Assembly: GCF_014633365.1 (NCBI RefSeq)
Contig: NC_068340.1
Coordinates: 41,750,328 to 41,814,327, forward strand
Direction of reading: 5' to 3'
DNA from: Diospyros lotus
Lineage: Eukaryota > Streptophyta > Magnoliopsida > Ericales > Ebenaceae
Length of the DNA: 64,000 nt
Of this stretch, positions 46,794-59,696 are shown one piece after another. A program made the translations under genes and the position numbers. The notes beneath the pieces are model-generated. The model saw only the letters and a list, made by a program, of their open reading frames with translations. It made no database searches and was not told where the DNA came from. Position 1 is the first letter of the stretch. Each line of letters begins with the position of its first letter.

Positions 46794-48957
46794 ACTTCTT
46801 GGTCTCTTTTAACAAACATCTCACAACTTTTAGCTTAGAAAATAACTCTTGTCCATCAATATCTGAGTCTGACTTATATTTCAAGAATTTTTCTAATTTA
46901 TCACATGATCTCTTCAAACAATCATCATCTGTAGAATGTAATTTTTTCAAATCAAATAAAAATTCAAAAACATTTTCATATTCTTGAAGTTGTTCAAACC
47001 TACACTTAAGTGAAGAAAGAGCTTGATCAACTATATATAAAAAATAATCAACTCTAAAAGATTCTTCAGCTGAATGTGTTATCTCATCATTAACATTTTC
47101 ATCAAATTGCTTTTTTCTATGAATAATACGTTTTTCTTGAAAAATAGGTTGAATTTTCATTTGAGTAGCAATTTCTTTAGCAATAATCATGTCAGATTCA
47201 AATCCAGTTTCTCTATAGGTTTCAAAAAAAGAAATTAGTGCTTTCAAGTGACTTATAGCAACATCAATGACCATATCGTTATTTTGCAACATTTTGCTTA
47301 CTCTATTAATAGCAGACAATATATTATACCAAATAACCATGCCAAATAAGAACTCAAAATCCATAATGTCATGTAATAGACTTTTAGCATCTCGAAATGC
47401 CTTAGGGTCATCACATATTTCCATCAAGTGAATTAAAGCAACTTTTATTTGTGGAGTTTGAAATCTGATTGCTTTAATACTTTCAACTCGACTTTCCCAA
47501 CATGTTTGTGATAGTGGCTTAAGTGTCAGGCCTTCCACATTATCTTTCAAAACTTTCCATCGTTTTGTAGATGATGAAAACAATATATATAAGCATTACA
47601 CAATTCCAAAAAATGATTTAGCCTTTATGCAAGAATTTGCCATATCACATAGTGCGAAATTAAGACTATGACAACTACACGAAGTGTAAAAAGCCCTTGG
47701 ATTTACTTCTAATACTCTTTTCTGCACACCTTTATGCTTTTCTTTCATATTAGAACCATTATCATAATCTTGACCTCTTAAGTCACCAATATCAAATTCA
47801 AGTGTTTGTAGAGCATTTATCAATTCATCAAATAATCCTTGCCCCGAAGCATCGTCTACTTTAAGGAATCCTAAGAAAAATTCTTCTACCTTAACTGGAC
47901 TTGCTAAGACATTTACACATCATATGATTAGAGACATCTGTTCTTCATGACTTATATCTGGTGTACAGTCAAGTATTACTGAAAAATATTTTGATTCTTT
48001 AACTGTTTTAATGATTGCATTTTTTATCTCACCTGCCAACATGAGTATGAATTCATTTTGAATTTTATGACTCAAATAATGATAGTGAATTTCCTTTTCT
48101 TGAATACGTCGAACGTGTTCTTTCATAATTGGATCAAACTCAGCGATTATTTCAATCAAAGCTAAAAAAAATTCATTATTTTCTTCATATAATTTTTCAC
48201 TACTTCCACGAAATGCCAAATTATTCTTACTAAGAAAGCTAACAATTGAAATTATTCTCGCAAAAACTTCTCTCCAGTGTTTTATATCTTTGTTAATTTG
48301 ATCTTACACAACTTTATCAATTGTTAAATTATTTTGTAATCGTCTTTTCAATTCAAACCATTTTCTCATGTTATCCATGTGCCCATTACTTGTTTCATGG
48401 CTTTTTAGTTTAGAACCAAGGTTTTTCCAATCACTTGTCCCTTCATTAGCTAATTGAATATAGTTTCGTTCTTGTTTAAATAATTTGCAACAAAAACAAA
48501 ATACTTTATCTAATGAAACGGAATAGATTAACCATTTTCTATCACTCTTTTCACCATTTGATAAATGACAAATGTAATATGTAGAAGAAAAATGCCTATT
48601 TTTTGAATCTTTAGGAAAATCAACTACATTACCTCTTACAGGACCTTTTTCTACCAACAAGTCTATAAAATTTTGATCAATATTTTTCCAATTATTTGGA
48701 TCAGTTATATCTAAAGAGAAACCTAAGCATTCTGTATCAACATTTTTATGTTCTTACACATTTTTATTTTTAGTATCCCCTAATTCATGTTGTTCCTCTT
48801 TATCTACTGCCAAATTATCGCACTCTTCATTTTCTATTGTATTACTAATATTTTTAGTGACAAACTTGTCTAAAGCTCCTGCTTGAGATAGAATAAACTC
48901 TTGAGTTTTTTTTTTTTTTCTTTTTTCATTTCCAGATAAATATTTTTTAGTAGACAT
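46794..48957 (-). pseudogene. hAT transposase (MYM/TTF-type), N-terminal and catalytic part, four nonsense codons
   Basis: One minus-strand frame runs from ATG 48957 to the LTR insertion, broken by stops at 48754, 48304, 47920 and 47596 without a change of phase. Domains in order: basic N terminus (MSTKKYLSGNEKRKKKK); TTF-type zinc finger with VFCFCCKLF and a later HETSNGHM; a DUF4371-like region (LILxDxTxD type, read [16 protein letters not shown]); the [20 protein letters not shown] segment; [11 protein letters not shown]; and the STKRW motif. The C-terminal dimerisation part is at 38321-38604. A cut-and-paste transposase, now inactive. Confidence 0.9.
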
Positions 48958-49838
48958 AATAAATTAATTTAACTATAAAAATTAAAACAATATCAAATTC
49001 AAATTTAATTGAGAAACAATAGAACCTGGATAGATCTGATAATTGAAATTTTGAATTAAAATCTGCCTACAAAACAAAATATTAGGAGAACACAAGACAA
49101 GAGATAGAATAAAAGATATATTATATGTAAAGATTAGAGTAGAGACAAAACAAAAATTACTATAAAAATATATATTTTATATATAATATAATCTTTCTTA
49201 TTTCAAACCCCTCGTCGGACCGCTGTTGCTAAAGAACCTAAAATGCTAGTGTGTTGTGTGCAGTGTGCTGAAAATGCTAATGTTGTGTATTGACAATATT
49301 GTTATTTGCTATGTCGCTCAATAGTTAATGATTGTGTTGTGTGACTTGTGTTTGTGTGCTATTATCACTATGCTTAACAAAAATTACCATACAATAAGAA
49401 GAAAGAAAAAGATGAGAGGATGCTGGATGGAGCCGTCGCAACTCGCACGCACACACTGGAGAAGGAGATGTTGGAGCAAGCGAGCAGCAGAAAAACAGAA
49501 ATGAAAGTTCTTTCCGTTTCTGAAAATTTTATTTATTACATATAATATTATATATATATAAAGCTTCAATGGCAGAAAAAATGAGTGGGCTTTCAAATTT
49601 CTTCTTGCAGGTGATGAGTGCACCTGCTACCACCATCAAATCAATTTAATATCTCTTTTCATTAATTTATTTTTTAATTTAAAATTAATTAAACATAAAA
49701 TGAGCCCAAACTAATTTTAGATAGACCCATATTTAGAAGGCCACTTGGGCGGCTGGGCCTATGTCAACAAAGCCAACACCAACCTTGGGCGGGGGGCAAG
49801 GCAGTTGCCTTGGTTGCCTACCCTCAAGGCCGGCCCTG
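48958..49838. other. hAT terminal region
   Basis: Non-coding end of the hAT element with AT-rich stretches and a C/G-rich terminus. The short minus-strand frame at 49384-49623 is not supported. Confidence 0.6.
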
Positions 49839-49846
49839 AGTTGCAT

Positions 49847-50112
49847 ATGGGCTCTATTTTCCTCTGGTCGCTAGCCTCTACACATCCCACTGTAAGAGCT
49901 ACAACATCTATAAATAAATAAATGTATGTGTAATATTCGCTTGTTTGTCTGAATTTTCTCAAGGCCATGAGTTCATGAATTGTCACAACTGTTGCTTTCA
50001 ACCATTCTCCAAGTGCAAGGCTGTCTATTAATGCTAATCCACAACAGAAAGGACTGGGATTAAGGGCGCTGCCCTTAGAGGAGGTGAACTATGAACTATG
50101 AAGCAATAAGTG
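49847..50112 (+). pseudogene. Family pseudogene 3' exon, right half, with C-terminal helix
   Basis: Continues the copy cut at 38163. With the hAT discounted, the frame reads through the C-terminal hydrophobic helix (AVAYGLYFPLVASLY) to TAA at about 49918, matching GAIVYGLSFPIIAYYLL of copy 2. The following UTR is collinear with 19860-20100. Confidence 0.75.
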
Positions 50113-50126
50113 ATGGGCGGAGTCAG

Positions 50127-52159
50127 GAGATGCTTATTCTTTTATTTTTTTTATATTTTTTTTTGTTATTTTTTGTTTTTGCCTTAATCTCCTCGGCAAC
50201 GGCGCCAAAATTTGACTGCACTCTCACCCTGCAATTAAAACACAATAAAAATAAATCATAATAAAACTTTTATATTTTTCTCTTTATTTAGGCGAGAGGT
50301 TTATACTCGTCAGTGTACGAGTGCAGTTGTAGTCCAAATTTAAATTTATACTTTCTGGATGAGTCCAGGTCGTCCACTGAGAGATTTATTTATGACAAAA
50401 GAAAAAGAATGTCACACACACGCACACGCATTTAAATGGTTTGATAACATGATTTTTTATGGTTTTTATTTAGATAACAGATACTAGATAATAAAGTAAG
50501 GCAACAATTGAAATAAACATTAAACGTAAAAATATGAATTTGGATAGTGCTTGAGTTAAAACAATTTCAGTACCAACTCGTTGATTCCCAAATTTTAGCA
50601 TAAAAGATTAGCAACATTAATTTAATTTCAGATATGAGGGTTTGTTATTAAATGCAATTAGAGATGATGATAGTTCTAAGTTAAGCAATCCCCATACATG
50701 ATATGCGGGATTCTAATTTAAGCAACCACCATAAATCCAATTGCAATTAATACACAAAATAACTAAATTAATCATCCGGGTTTGAGTATGATAGCGTTTC
50801 CAGTTCTAGTAACTCTCATACATGGCATGAAAGCTCTAAGTTAGGCTTACGCTCCAATCCAAACCTAATGATTTTTCAATAATTAATACACACTCATACT
50901 GAAATTTAAATTAATGTTATTTATTTAAAGCGCAGCTTTTTTTGGGAATCATTGGCGTTGGACACTGTCTTTGCCTTAACCCAAGATTAGATTTAGCTAC
51001 TCATCTTTATTTGAAAGTTAATTGACAGGAATTTAAATGACATAATTTAAATAACAGAATTTAAATGACGAGAATTAAAATAGTAAAAACTAACCGGCCA
51101 TTTAGGCGGTGGATAATTAAAAGACAAGAATTAAAATTACAGAAATTTAAAGGCATAAATTAACCGGCCATTTAGGCGGTGAATAATTAAAAGACAATAA
51201 ATGACATAAGAATTTAAAAGAAGAAAAAAAAAAGAAGTAAGATTATAAGAGAAAGTACTAAAGAAAATGAGAAAGAACAAGAACAATTCTCAAAGAGAGA
51301 ATTATAAGGAAACAACTAAACTTTTATTCAAGAATAATAATCACACTTACAAATGCAATCAAGTGAGCTATTTATAGGCCACAAGATGCAATACAAACCA
51401 CACAATTTCAATTATTCAATTAAACATAATTATATCTAATGGGCACTCACACACTTAAAGTTAAATGGATTTTAGCTATAATACACACCTAATATTAAAT
51501 GGATTTTAGCTAAAATACATACCTAATAAAACACTCATAAAGTTAAATGGATTTTAGCTATAATATCCACCTAATAGTTAAATGGATTTTAGCTAAAAAA
51601 CACACCTAATAAAGCTCTCACATAAAAAATAAAAATAGATTTCTATAAATTGATTTTTTAATCTTCATTAGGATTAAAAATAATCCTTGGGTCTTCTCCA
51701 AATAATATCTTTCATGGGTTGCTCAAATTGGGCCTTAATTCTTCATGGGCTTGAATTCTTCATAGGTTTGAATTTTTCATGGATTTTAATTTTTTATGAG
51801 CTTGATTTCTTCATGGGTTTGATTTCTTCATGGATTTGAATTCTTCATGGACTTTAAGTCTTCTTGGGCTTGAATTCTTCATGCCTAAAAAAAATAATTT
51901 AATGTTATTAATAAATTATATATTATATATATGTATTATATACATGCATATAATCATGTATATGTATTATATATAATTTTATATATTATTATTATTATTA
52001 TTATTATTAAATTTTACTTTAAAATTTCATTTCATTCATTTTTCAATTTAAACTTGCATATAACCATAAAATATATATTAATATCTAATTTAAACCATTT
52101 TTAAGATCAAAAGAAGGGTATAATTATAACAAAATTTCTACAAAATTAACCACTAATCA
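50127..52159 (-). mobile_element. Second, truncated copy of the gene-carrying retrotransposon (5' LTR and primer site)
   Basis: 50127-50212 matches 10017-10094 including the primer site (complement around 50192-50207), and 50213-52159 is a diverged LTR of the same family (about 1947 bp, fewer 17-bp units). The rest of the internal region and the other LTR are missing. It is clearly older than the 2722-12151 copy. Confidence 0.88.
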
Positions 52160-52246
52160 ACAACCAACCCCCCATCCCCCCCCCCCCCCATTTTCACCCA
52201 CTCTCCTGTGGCGCCCAGTACAGGTCATTCTCACCCCCAACCCCCA
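52160..52246. other. C-rich spacer
   Basis: Short poly-C tracts; no gene. Confidence 0.5.
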
Positions 52247-52935
52247 AGCATCCCTACATAGATACATATAATTTTATATATTTTAAAATATTATTATAAA
52301 TTATTATCTAAATAAATTATTAATTCTAGTTTGTTCAATTAAAATTATAATTACTTTAATAATTGTAATTATAACCATAAGAAATAATTTATTTATTTTT
52401 TTAATTATAACAGAATTTATACATATTTTATGTCTTTTTTAGTTGTGTTTGTCAAATAAGAGTGTAACTGAATCGATCAAGTTATTTAGAGGGGTCTGAC
52501 GTGATTTAATTTGAAAGGGGTCGAAATATGGGATCTAATTAGGGAGGGTTTTAAATCTGTTATTGATTGGACTAAGTAAGTGTCTGACAACATAAACGAT
52601 TCAATATTTTTAATTTTTTAAATTTTTTAATCTGTTTGATTTGAGCATTTTTCAATTGAATTGATTCGATTTTAGAAAAAAAATGGTCTATTCAATTTGA
52701 ATAATTTGATTGATTCGATTACATTTTTATCTGACAGACATAGTTAAAAAAATATAAAATATGTATAAATTCTATTTTGATTAAAAAAATAAATAAAATA
52801 TAAATTATTAAAGTAACTATCACTTTAATTGAATAAACTAGAATTAATAATTTATTTAGATAATAATATTTAAAAAAATATAAAATTATATGTATATATG
52901 CATGCATGCATGTGGGGATGAGGGGGGTTTCAAGG
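52247..52935. repeat. Foldback element with arms of about 190 bp
   Basis: The left arm 52255-52455 is the imperfect inverse of 52738-52920 (for example TAATTCTAGTTTGTTCAATT versus AATTGAATAAACTAGAATTA). The loop 52456-52737 is non-coding. It ends in C- and G-rich tracts. Class unknown. Confidence 0.75.
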
Positions 52936-53715
52936 GGCAGGTGGGGGTGGGGGGAGTGACACGTCCGCATCGGGCATTTCTTATCTTGCCCGATGCGGGC
53001 AGGAGATCAAACCTGGTCAAGATAAATGAAAGAATGAACTGATTAAGACTATTGGGACGAAAGCAGAGTTTTTGGTGTATTACATCACATTTGTAGACTA
53101 TGACGTTTCAAGTATGAAACAAAGTTTGAAACTGAATTTATTTAAAAAAAATTAATAACATATTTGAGTTGGCTAAACGACTTATTTGCAACACGATAGT
53201 AAATAAATGTTACACGTAAGGAAAACCTTTTTTTGATCCTCACAAAGTGGAGCTTTCTTGTCCCTGTATTTTAGTCCCTAAGGATGTTGTAAAATTTTTT
53301 GCTTGCCTACATTGGCTCAAGGTGAGATGAATGTGAAAAACAACTAAAGTTGATTATAGTTGGGAAAAGAGGCATTACTGAAGCAAGAAGATGCTGAAAA
53401 GTGTTAGATTTGTTTTTGTGATTATGCATGATAGTAAGTAATGGATTAGAATGATTTCTTTGGGTTAGGGGGATTGGAATTTGAAAATCTCAGCATGAAA
53501 AATTAATTATATTACATAAATTTTACAATATAAAATTAATTACATAAATTTGAAAAAAATTTCAAGGACTAAATTTACACTCAAATAACAAATTTTTCAT
53601 TTTTAGAATTACAAAAACTAAAATCATCATCTATTCTTAATTTTTCACTTTCACAACCAAATTATATTATCACCAGATAAAAAAAATAATAGAAGAAAAT
53701 AGAAAAGTTAAAGCA
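52936..53715. other. Intergenic
   Basis: No gene recognised; the last part is AT-rich. Confidence 0.5.
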
Positions 53716-54225
53716 AAAAAATAAAAAGATATAAATATATAAATGCATCTGCGGAGGGCGACTCGGTGGAGCAACGGGTGAGGGTGGAGGGCTTATGTGG
53801 GCGACGGAAGGGGTGGGGCGAGCGAAGGTGGTGTTGTGCAAGCGGCTGGTGGGATGGACCGGTGATGTCCGTCGGAGCAGGGGTGTGAAGGGGGGGCGAC
53901 GGTGGTCAATGGTCAATAGTGGGGGTGACGATAATGACGGGTAATGTGTGTGGCGTTAATAGGGGAGACAACTGTGAGAGCAAGGGGGGTGATAATGGGT
54001 AATGCTCGCGGTGTTGGCGGGCGATAACGATGGTGCAAGAGCAATGTAGGGGGCATACATTACAACCTGCAGGGTGGGTTTGAGAGAAAGAGTGGGGGAT
54101 AGATGGTGGTTTTAAGAGAGAGTGAAAGTGAAAGAGAAAGAGAGAATGAGAGATAAGAGTAAAAAAAGTAGGTTTGAAATGGTGGTTTTGAGAGATAGGT
54201 GATAGTGAAAATATCTTTTAAATTA
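53716..54225. other. G-rich segment followed by GA repeats
   Basis: 53745-54060 is G-rich on the plus strand with imperfect GGGTGA and GGTGGAG repeats; 54080-54145 is GAGA-rich. The minus-strand Pro-rich frame (53916-53662) is compositional. It may be captured DNA in a transposon. Confidence 0.4.
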
Positions 54226-54457
54226 AGGCCGCATTTGATAGCCATTTTTTTCCTCGAAAAATACATTTATTCCACCCAATTTTCCATTTGTGTAGTGTTT
54301 GATAGCAAAATTTTTCCAAGGAACTCATTTTCCTATTTCTTGTCACGTGATAGTCTTTTCCTTCAAATCATGGAAAACAAATTCCATGGGGGGGAGGAGC
54401 TCTGATTTTCCAGGCAATTGGAGCAGCAACTCACTGTGCTCCCGTCTTCATCCCCTT

Positions 54458-56967
54458 TGTAATACTCAATGTTTAATATTAAAAGTGTTTACGGAAGTTA
54501 CGGGGTCAAAATTGGTATTTATTATAGTTTCGGGCCTACGTGCATTATTCAAAATGAAACCGAAGGATGAGAGACTATGTCAAGCAAGCCAATGAAGGTA
54601 AAATTGTTCAAGTAAGCGATATTCGACAAAATTAAGAGATTTTCGAAGGTTTGAGGTCAAAAACTCGTGATTAGGGGCATCCGGGCAAAAGTGCAGATTT
54701 TGGAAAAATATCGAGGGAGGTCGAAATGACGAATTTTTTAGAAATTTCTAAGGGAAATGAAAAATATAGAACTTGTGGGTAGTCAAGGAATTAACAAAAA
54801 GTTTAGGGGTACCATGGATAGGGAGAAAATGCTGTTAGAAATTACTTGGGGGGCAAAACTACAAATTTTGAAAATTGCAAGGTTTGAATCCGACCGACCT
54901 CCTGTGGCCGCTGGCAGCCGCCTTTGAGGCGTCGAGAAGGTCGCCCGGAGACTCTAGGATAGTCTTTAGGCGATGATGAAACCATTAAAGGTTGCTATTG
55001 GTCGGAAAATGCAGCGAAATGACCGGTATTAATGGCAGAGGTGACTGTCGATGGGCCAAATTTTTTGAAGGCTATAACTCGTGATTTGGAGCTTTTCAAT
55101 TGGTTTGGAGGCTAGATTTGGGCTTAAGTGATAAGAACGAGCAAGCTATGGTAGGGAATCGGGTCAAAAACAAGTATAAAAAGGGGTCATTAGCCGAAAG
55201 TTTTGAAACACAATTGGGTGAAATTTCTCATGTTGCAAGAATCGAGCAAATTGATTAGAGGGCTTTTGTTCTTTGAGTCATAAGGATCATTTCTGGAGAG
55301 TTTCGAAGAGTTTCATCTACGTTTGCTAGGGTTTCAGTGAGTTGGCCGGAAAAGCAAGGGCCGTCGGACCGGAACTTGTAATCGGGTTTTAAACAGCCTT
55401 TCGGTGACTTTTTTCGATGGGTGAAGGGTCCATTGAGGTTGCCTCATCGAGACCTTCAAGGCCCCATAGTTGTTTTGGCTAAAGAAAATCGTCGGAAAAC
55501 CACCGTGGCCAAAGAAGAAAATCGGAGAAGGCAGCCGAACTCTAGCCGCACCCACACGCCAGCGTGTATGGGCGCGTAAAGCCTAGGTTTTGTTTGATTT
55601 TAATTTTATATTTTTTATAAAATTATTTTAGGATGGTTTATGCAAAAATATTTAGGAAAAATGGGTGTTTAGTATTTATTATGATTTTTCGAGAGGAATA
55701 AATGTTTGAAAAATAGGAGAAAATAGGAAAAATTAAGGAAAAAATAAAAATATTGATTTCCAATGTCCTAATGGTGAATAGGAGACGATTGGTGTGTTAG
55801 AAAGAAGGATTGCATGATTTTCGAGACAAGGCACATTTTTTGAGGCGAAAATCAAACTTTTCCGAATTGAGGTGAGTGGTTTGATTCTAATCTTACATTA
55901 TCTTGAAAATGTGTTGGAGTGTGTATAGTGGGCTTAGGTGAGCGGTTTTACCCTCCCGAACTTAGGTTACATGCAATTGGACCAGTTCTAGCGAGTGGTT
56001 TTACCCTCTAGAATTTGAGTTGTTTTGCAAGGGCGTTTTACTTATGTATTTATGGTATTATTTGCATATTGAACATGTGGTATATTGCATCAACTGATTT
56101 TACTTATAAAAGAGTCGGCGCATGACGTGTGATTTTCATATCATTGGGGTATTGGTATTCGTGTCGGTGTTGTGTCCGTGTGGGATGGGATGGGGTCTTC
56201 TTGAGATTGGGACAAGGTTAATCCTAGTGAACGAGTGAGACGATAGGGCACTCAAGGGATTAAGTATGTTGCGGCAAGGTTAACCCCAACGGTGAGTGGA
56301 ATGAATTTTCCAAAGGAGGTTGGGTATGTCAGGGAGATTTCTCCAGTTAGACATATTTGTATGTTGTCATTTGTCTGTGTATTCCATGCTCGTATGATTT
56401 TCATGCATTATGTAACTGTTTCATGCCATCACTTGGATGTTTTATCATCTAACCTGGGTTATGCCCCTGGAACATTCAATGTTCCAGCCAGGGACTGTTG
56501 TGAGGTCAAGGACATGGCCGGTGGGGCCGACGGTATTTAGTTGATAGGCATTGTACCATTTTGTAGATGTCAGTATTTATTTTGGTATATGTACGAATGG
56601 TTATATGATACTGCTGTTACCATTTTGTAACGTTGTAACACGTGTTCGGTGTGGGAATACCTTGTATGAAACTCGTGATAGGCCACGATATTTTGATGTT
56701 AATTATTCCGCTGTGTTATATTATGACTCGTTTAGTTTTAAGTTTATTGATCTTGCCAATTAAATGAGTAAGACTAGGGTTCTCGAGATTTTTACCTGCA
56801 TGTGAAGATTGCTCTTGAAATCACCGCGAGTGCCGGCCATTGTATGCGACGAGTGTTTCATCTGCATGTGAAGATTGTTCTCATGGCGCCGCGTGTGACA
56901 GACTTGGAAAAAAAAATTCCTAATGATTCCCTTATAGTGACGCGCCCGTGTAAGGCGGGCTGTTACA
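54458..56967 (+). mobile_element. Solo LTR of a Ty3/gypsy-type element
   Basis: Begins TGTAATACTCAATG and ends GGCGGGCTGTTACA, 2510 bp, flanked by CCCTT (54453-54457) and CCCTC (56968-56972), a 4/5 target duplication. Ends resemble the 38605 family but the body is different, except for a shared hairpin region (56445-56487). No internal region remains, as expected after LTR-LTR recombination. Confidence 0.8.
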
Positions 56968-57049
56968 CCCTCCAACTTGCTTGGAAGCTGCAGCGAGAGA
57001 GGGACAGAGAGCAAACGAGAGGGAAGGCGACCGAGCTAGAGAGAGAGGA

Positions 57050-57330
57050 GCAACGAGAGAGAGGGCAAGCAAGCGAGTGGGTCAGCGGCGACGGGTGGGT
57101 AAATGGGGAGGCAACGAGAAAGAGGGCGAGCGAGCGAGTGGGTCAGCGGCGATGGGTGGGTAAGTAGAGAGGCAACGAGAGAGATGGCGTATGTATATAT
57201 ATATATGTATGTGTGCGTATATATATATATGTGTATTTGTGTGCAAACGAGAGGGAGGGCAAGCGAGCGAGAAAGATAGAGGCAACGAGAGAGGGTGAGT
57301 GAGTTAGCGGCGATAAATGGGTGAGCAGGA
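57050..57330. repeat. GA-rich minisatellite of about 61 bp
   Basis: Units starting CAACGAGAGAGAGGGC at 57050, 57111 and 57172, with a further diverged unit near 57283; the core is GTGGGTCAGCGGCGA. TA/TG repeats interrupt it (57188-57240). Confidence 0.85.
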
Positions 57331-57684
57331 GGCAGCGGCGGGTCAATGTGTATATATCTGTCACGGTATGCAAATATGTGTATATTTGTACGTGTGATTG
57401 TGTATATATATATACACGTATGTGTGTATATATATAAGTTTGGAAAACCAATTTTTTTTAATTTTGTGGTTTGATTTATCTGATAAAATGATTTAGTTAA
57501 CTTAAAATAGATTATTATTTTAATTTTTAATATTTTTTAATACAATTTCACCATTGAATTCCATGGAAAACGTGTCATTTTCCATAGAAAATAATATCTA
57601 TCAAATACGAAATGTCAGGAAAATGACCAAATTTTATTAAAAATATTACCAATCAAATACTAAATGATGGAAATTAACATTATT

Positions 57685-57877
57685 TTTTAAGTAGAAAATT
57701 ATACCAATCAAACAGTTTAAATTTCTAATTTTTAAGAATTCATTTTCTCAGAAATTCAATTCCCTGGAATTCAACATCATTTTTTAAGTAGAAAATTATA
57801 CCAATCAAACAGTTTAAATTTCTAATTTTCAAGAATTCATTTTCTCAAAAATTCAATTCTCTGGAATTTATTTTCTT
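57685..57877. repeat. 96-bp tandem duplication
   Basis: Two units begin TTTTTTAAGTAGAAAATTAT at 57685 and 57781, nearly identical; part of the right arm of the surrounding element. Confidence 0.85.
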
Positions 57878-57907
57878 TCCACTAAAATTTTATCATTACA
57901 ATCAAAT

Positions 57908-58603
57908 GCAATATTATAATTTTATTAGAGTTGTTCAACTTTTTGTCCACTTTTATGTTCACCTAGCGTTATCCGAATTACATTGCGGGGCCCACTGGGC
58001 ACTTAGAGACATACTTTATAAGTGCCTTAGAATATTAATAACAAAGCCAACCCATAAAGTCATCTCTTTGTCACCACGTGAATACATGATATATATGCTT
58101 TGCACACAGAGAAGGTGAGGGAGAGAAAGAGAGGGTTGAAAATAGCTTTTCTCGATAGACCTCGGAGCGCATCTCGTTGGGAGGTCTCGGGAAAAAGCTT
58201 CTATAAGGTATTGGGAAGAAGCTTCTGTAAAGACCATGGCAAGAGGTCTCTTCGAGAGACCTCTCTGTTCTGGGAGGGTCACTGAGGGGAGGTTTCGTCG
58301 AGAGAAGGTCCTCCAAGAACAAATGCAACTGCTTACCGAAAGGGTTATAGCCGCCATCGAGAGTCACTGAGAGATTGCAGCCATGGCCGAAAGTACGCTG
58401 CTCCCTTTCGAGAAATTGTTGCGGAAAGAGAAGGCTCTCTTTGAGAGACTTTGGCCGCCTTGCTGAGATGAGGGCTGAGGCCACCAAAAGGCGTGCAGCC
58501 CTTCCCGAGAGAACTGCCATGGCCACCAAGAGGCGGCCTTGCCTTGCCGAGTGAAGCTACCGAGAGTTGGTCTTCTTGCTAAGAGGAAGAATCCTTTTCG
58601 AGA
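57908..58603. other. Unassigned GA-rich segment with GAGAGACC motifs
   Basis: No gene supported. The motifs TTCGAGAGA and GAGAGACC recur about a dozen times. The 152-residue minus-strand frame (58529-58071) lacks recognisable features. It may be LTR-derived. Confidence 0.4.
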
Positions 58604-59125
58604 GAGAAAAATCTCTCTCGGAGAGACCTTGTAAGGAGAGAGCTTCTAGAAAATGCCACAACCCATTGCCTTTGTCTTCTACTTCTTCCTTTTATTCCCC
58701 ATTATGCCTTGGACCCTTTGAACCCTCAAACTTAGCATATTCACTCTTTTGCCATAATCTTGGTTCTTTAGTTATTTGATTAGGTTTCTTCTTGGGAAAT
58801 GTGTCTCGGGTCAGGACCACTTTTGGGATTCACTCGCTTAGGTCTACTAACCAAAATACCTCTAGGTGAACGCTTGAAAATTCTATGGCGCAACAATACC
58901 TTATTCTTGAAATTCATGACTTCGTATAGGTGCACTATAAAGTTGACGAAAGACCATGAGCATGCCATGTGATAATTGGATTCTTGTATGATAAATAATT
59001 ATGATCATCTCATGTAAACGATTGAATTTAAGATTAGTGGTAGTTTTCAATGAACGGTGTACCTAGACTTGGACCCAATCTTTCGAGTTGAATCTTTTGT
59101 TTAAAGTGGGTATACCCCCAATTTG
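58604..59125. repeat. Cluster repeat block, copy 3
   Basis: Collinear with 1431-1955. At 59115 it jumps directly to sequence matching 12727, so the pseudogene exon seen in units 1 and 2 is deleted here. Confidence 0.75.
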
Positions 59126-59239
59126 GATTTTTCATATACATCTTTTGTGTTCATTCATGTACTTGATGGTTTGACTGTATTTTGTTTTCGATCCTAAACC
59201 CTAACAAACTTTAATTCCAAAAATTGAAGCTCAAATTCA

Positions 59240-59660
59240 TATTTTTGCTCTTATGATTTTACGTTTTTTTTTGTCTAATCACTTCAAATTTTCATTATTT
59301 CAATTACACTCATCAATCTGATTTTTAAATTAATTTAACTTTTTTATTTTGACTTTTTTTTTCTTATAATAATTTAAACTTTTTGTTATTTTGATTATAT
59401 TCTTGAACTTATATTTTTAAATTAATTTAACACCTGTATTTTTATATATAAAAAAAAATAAAATACATATCACATTCTATTCATGTTAAAATATAAAAGT
59501 TAAATTGACTTAAAAATATAAGTTTAGGGGTATAATCGATATAATAAAAAGTTTAAATTGTTACACGAAAAAAATTGTCAAATTATAAAAATTAAATTAA
59601 CTTAAAAATATAAATTTAAGAGTGTAATTTAAAAAAATAAATAAAAATATATATTTAACC
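59240..59660. repeat. AT-rich foldback element, copy 3
   Basis: Collinear with 12875-13330 including both arms. Confidence 0.6.
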
Positions 59661-59696
59661 AAGATTCATACTAGATTATACTTTTATTTTTCCACC

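Larger units (their letters stand above)
38164..49838. mobile_element. hAT transposon with a nested LTR element
   Basis: Ends CAGGGCCGGCCCTGAG at 38164 and, as complement of the right end, CAGGGCCGGCCTTGAG at 49838, flanked by a perfect 8-bp duplication AGTTGCAT (38156-38163, 49839-49846). About 3.5 kb remains when the nested 8.2 kb element is discounted. It encodes an MYM-type hAT transposase on the minus strand. The terminal regions (38180-38320 and 48958-49830) are AT-rich and non-coding. Confidence 0.93.
54226..57907. mobile_element. Probable DNA transposon with a nested solo LTR
   Basis: The left end GGCCGCATTTGATAGCC (54229) and the complement of the right end, TATTGCATTTGATTG (about 57895-57910), share GCATTTGAT. 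The inner flanks on both sides hold related TTCCATGG and GAAAA motifs (54295-54400 and 57560-57880) in inverse orientation. The target duplication is unclear. About 1.2 kb remains without the solo LTR. Confidence 0.45.

Noticed and set aside
53662..53916. Pro/Arg-rich minus-strand frame
   Set aside because: Product of G-rich composition; no support.
56802..57167. 121-residue Glu/Arg-rich frame
   Set aside because: Runs from an LTR end into a minisatellite.
58071..58529. 152-residue minus-strand frame
   Set aside because: No recognisable domain; set in GAGAGACC-rich repeated DNA.
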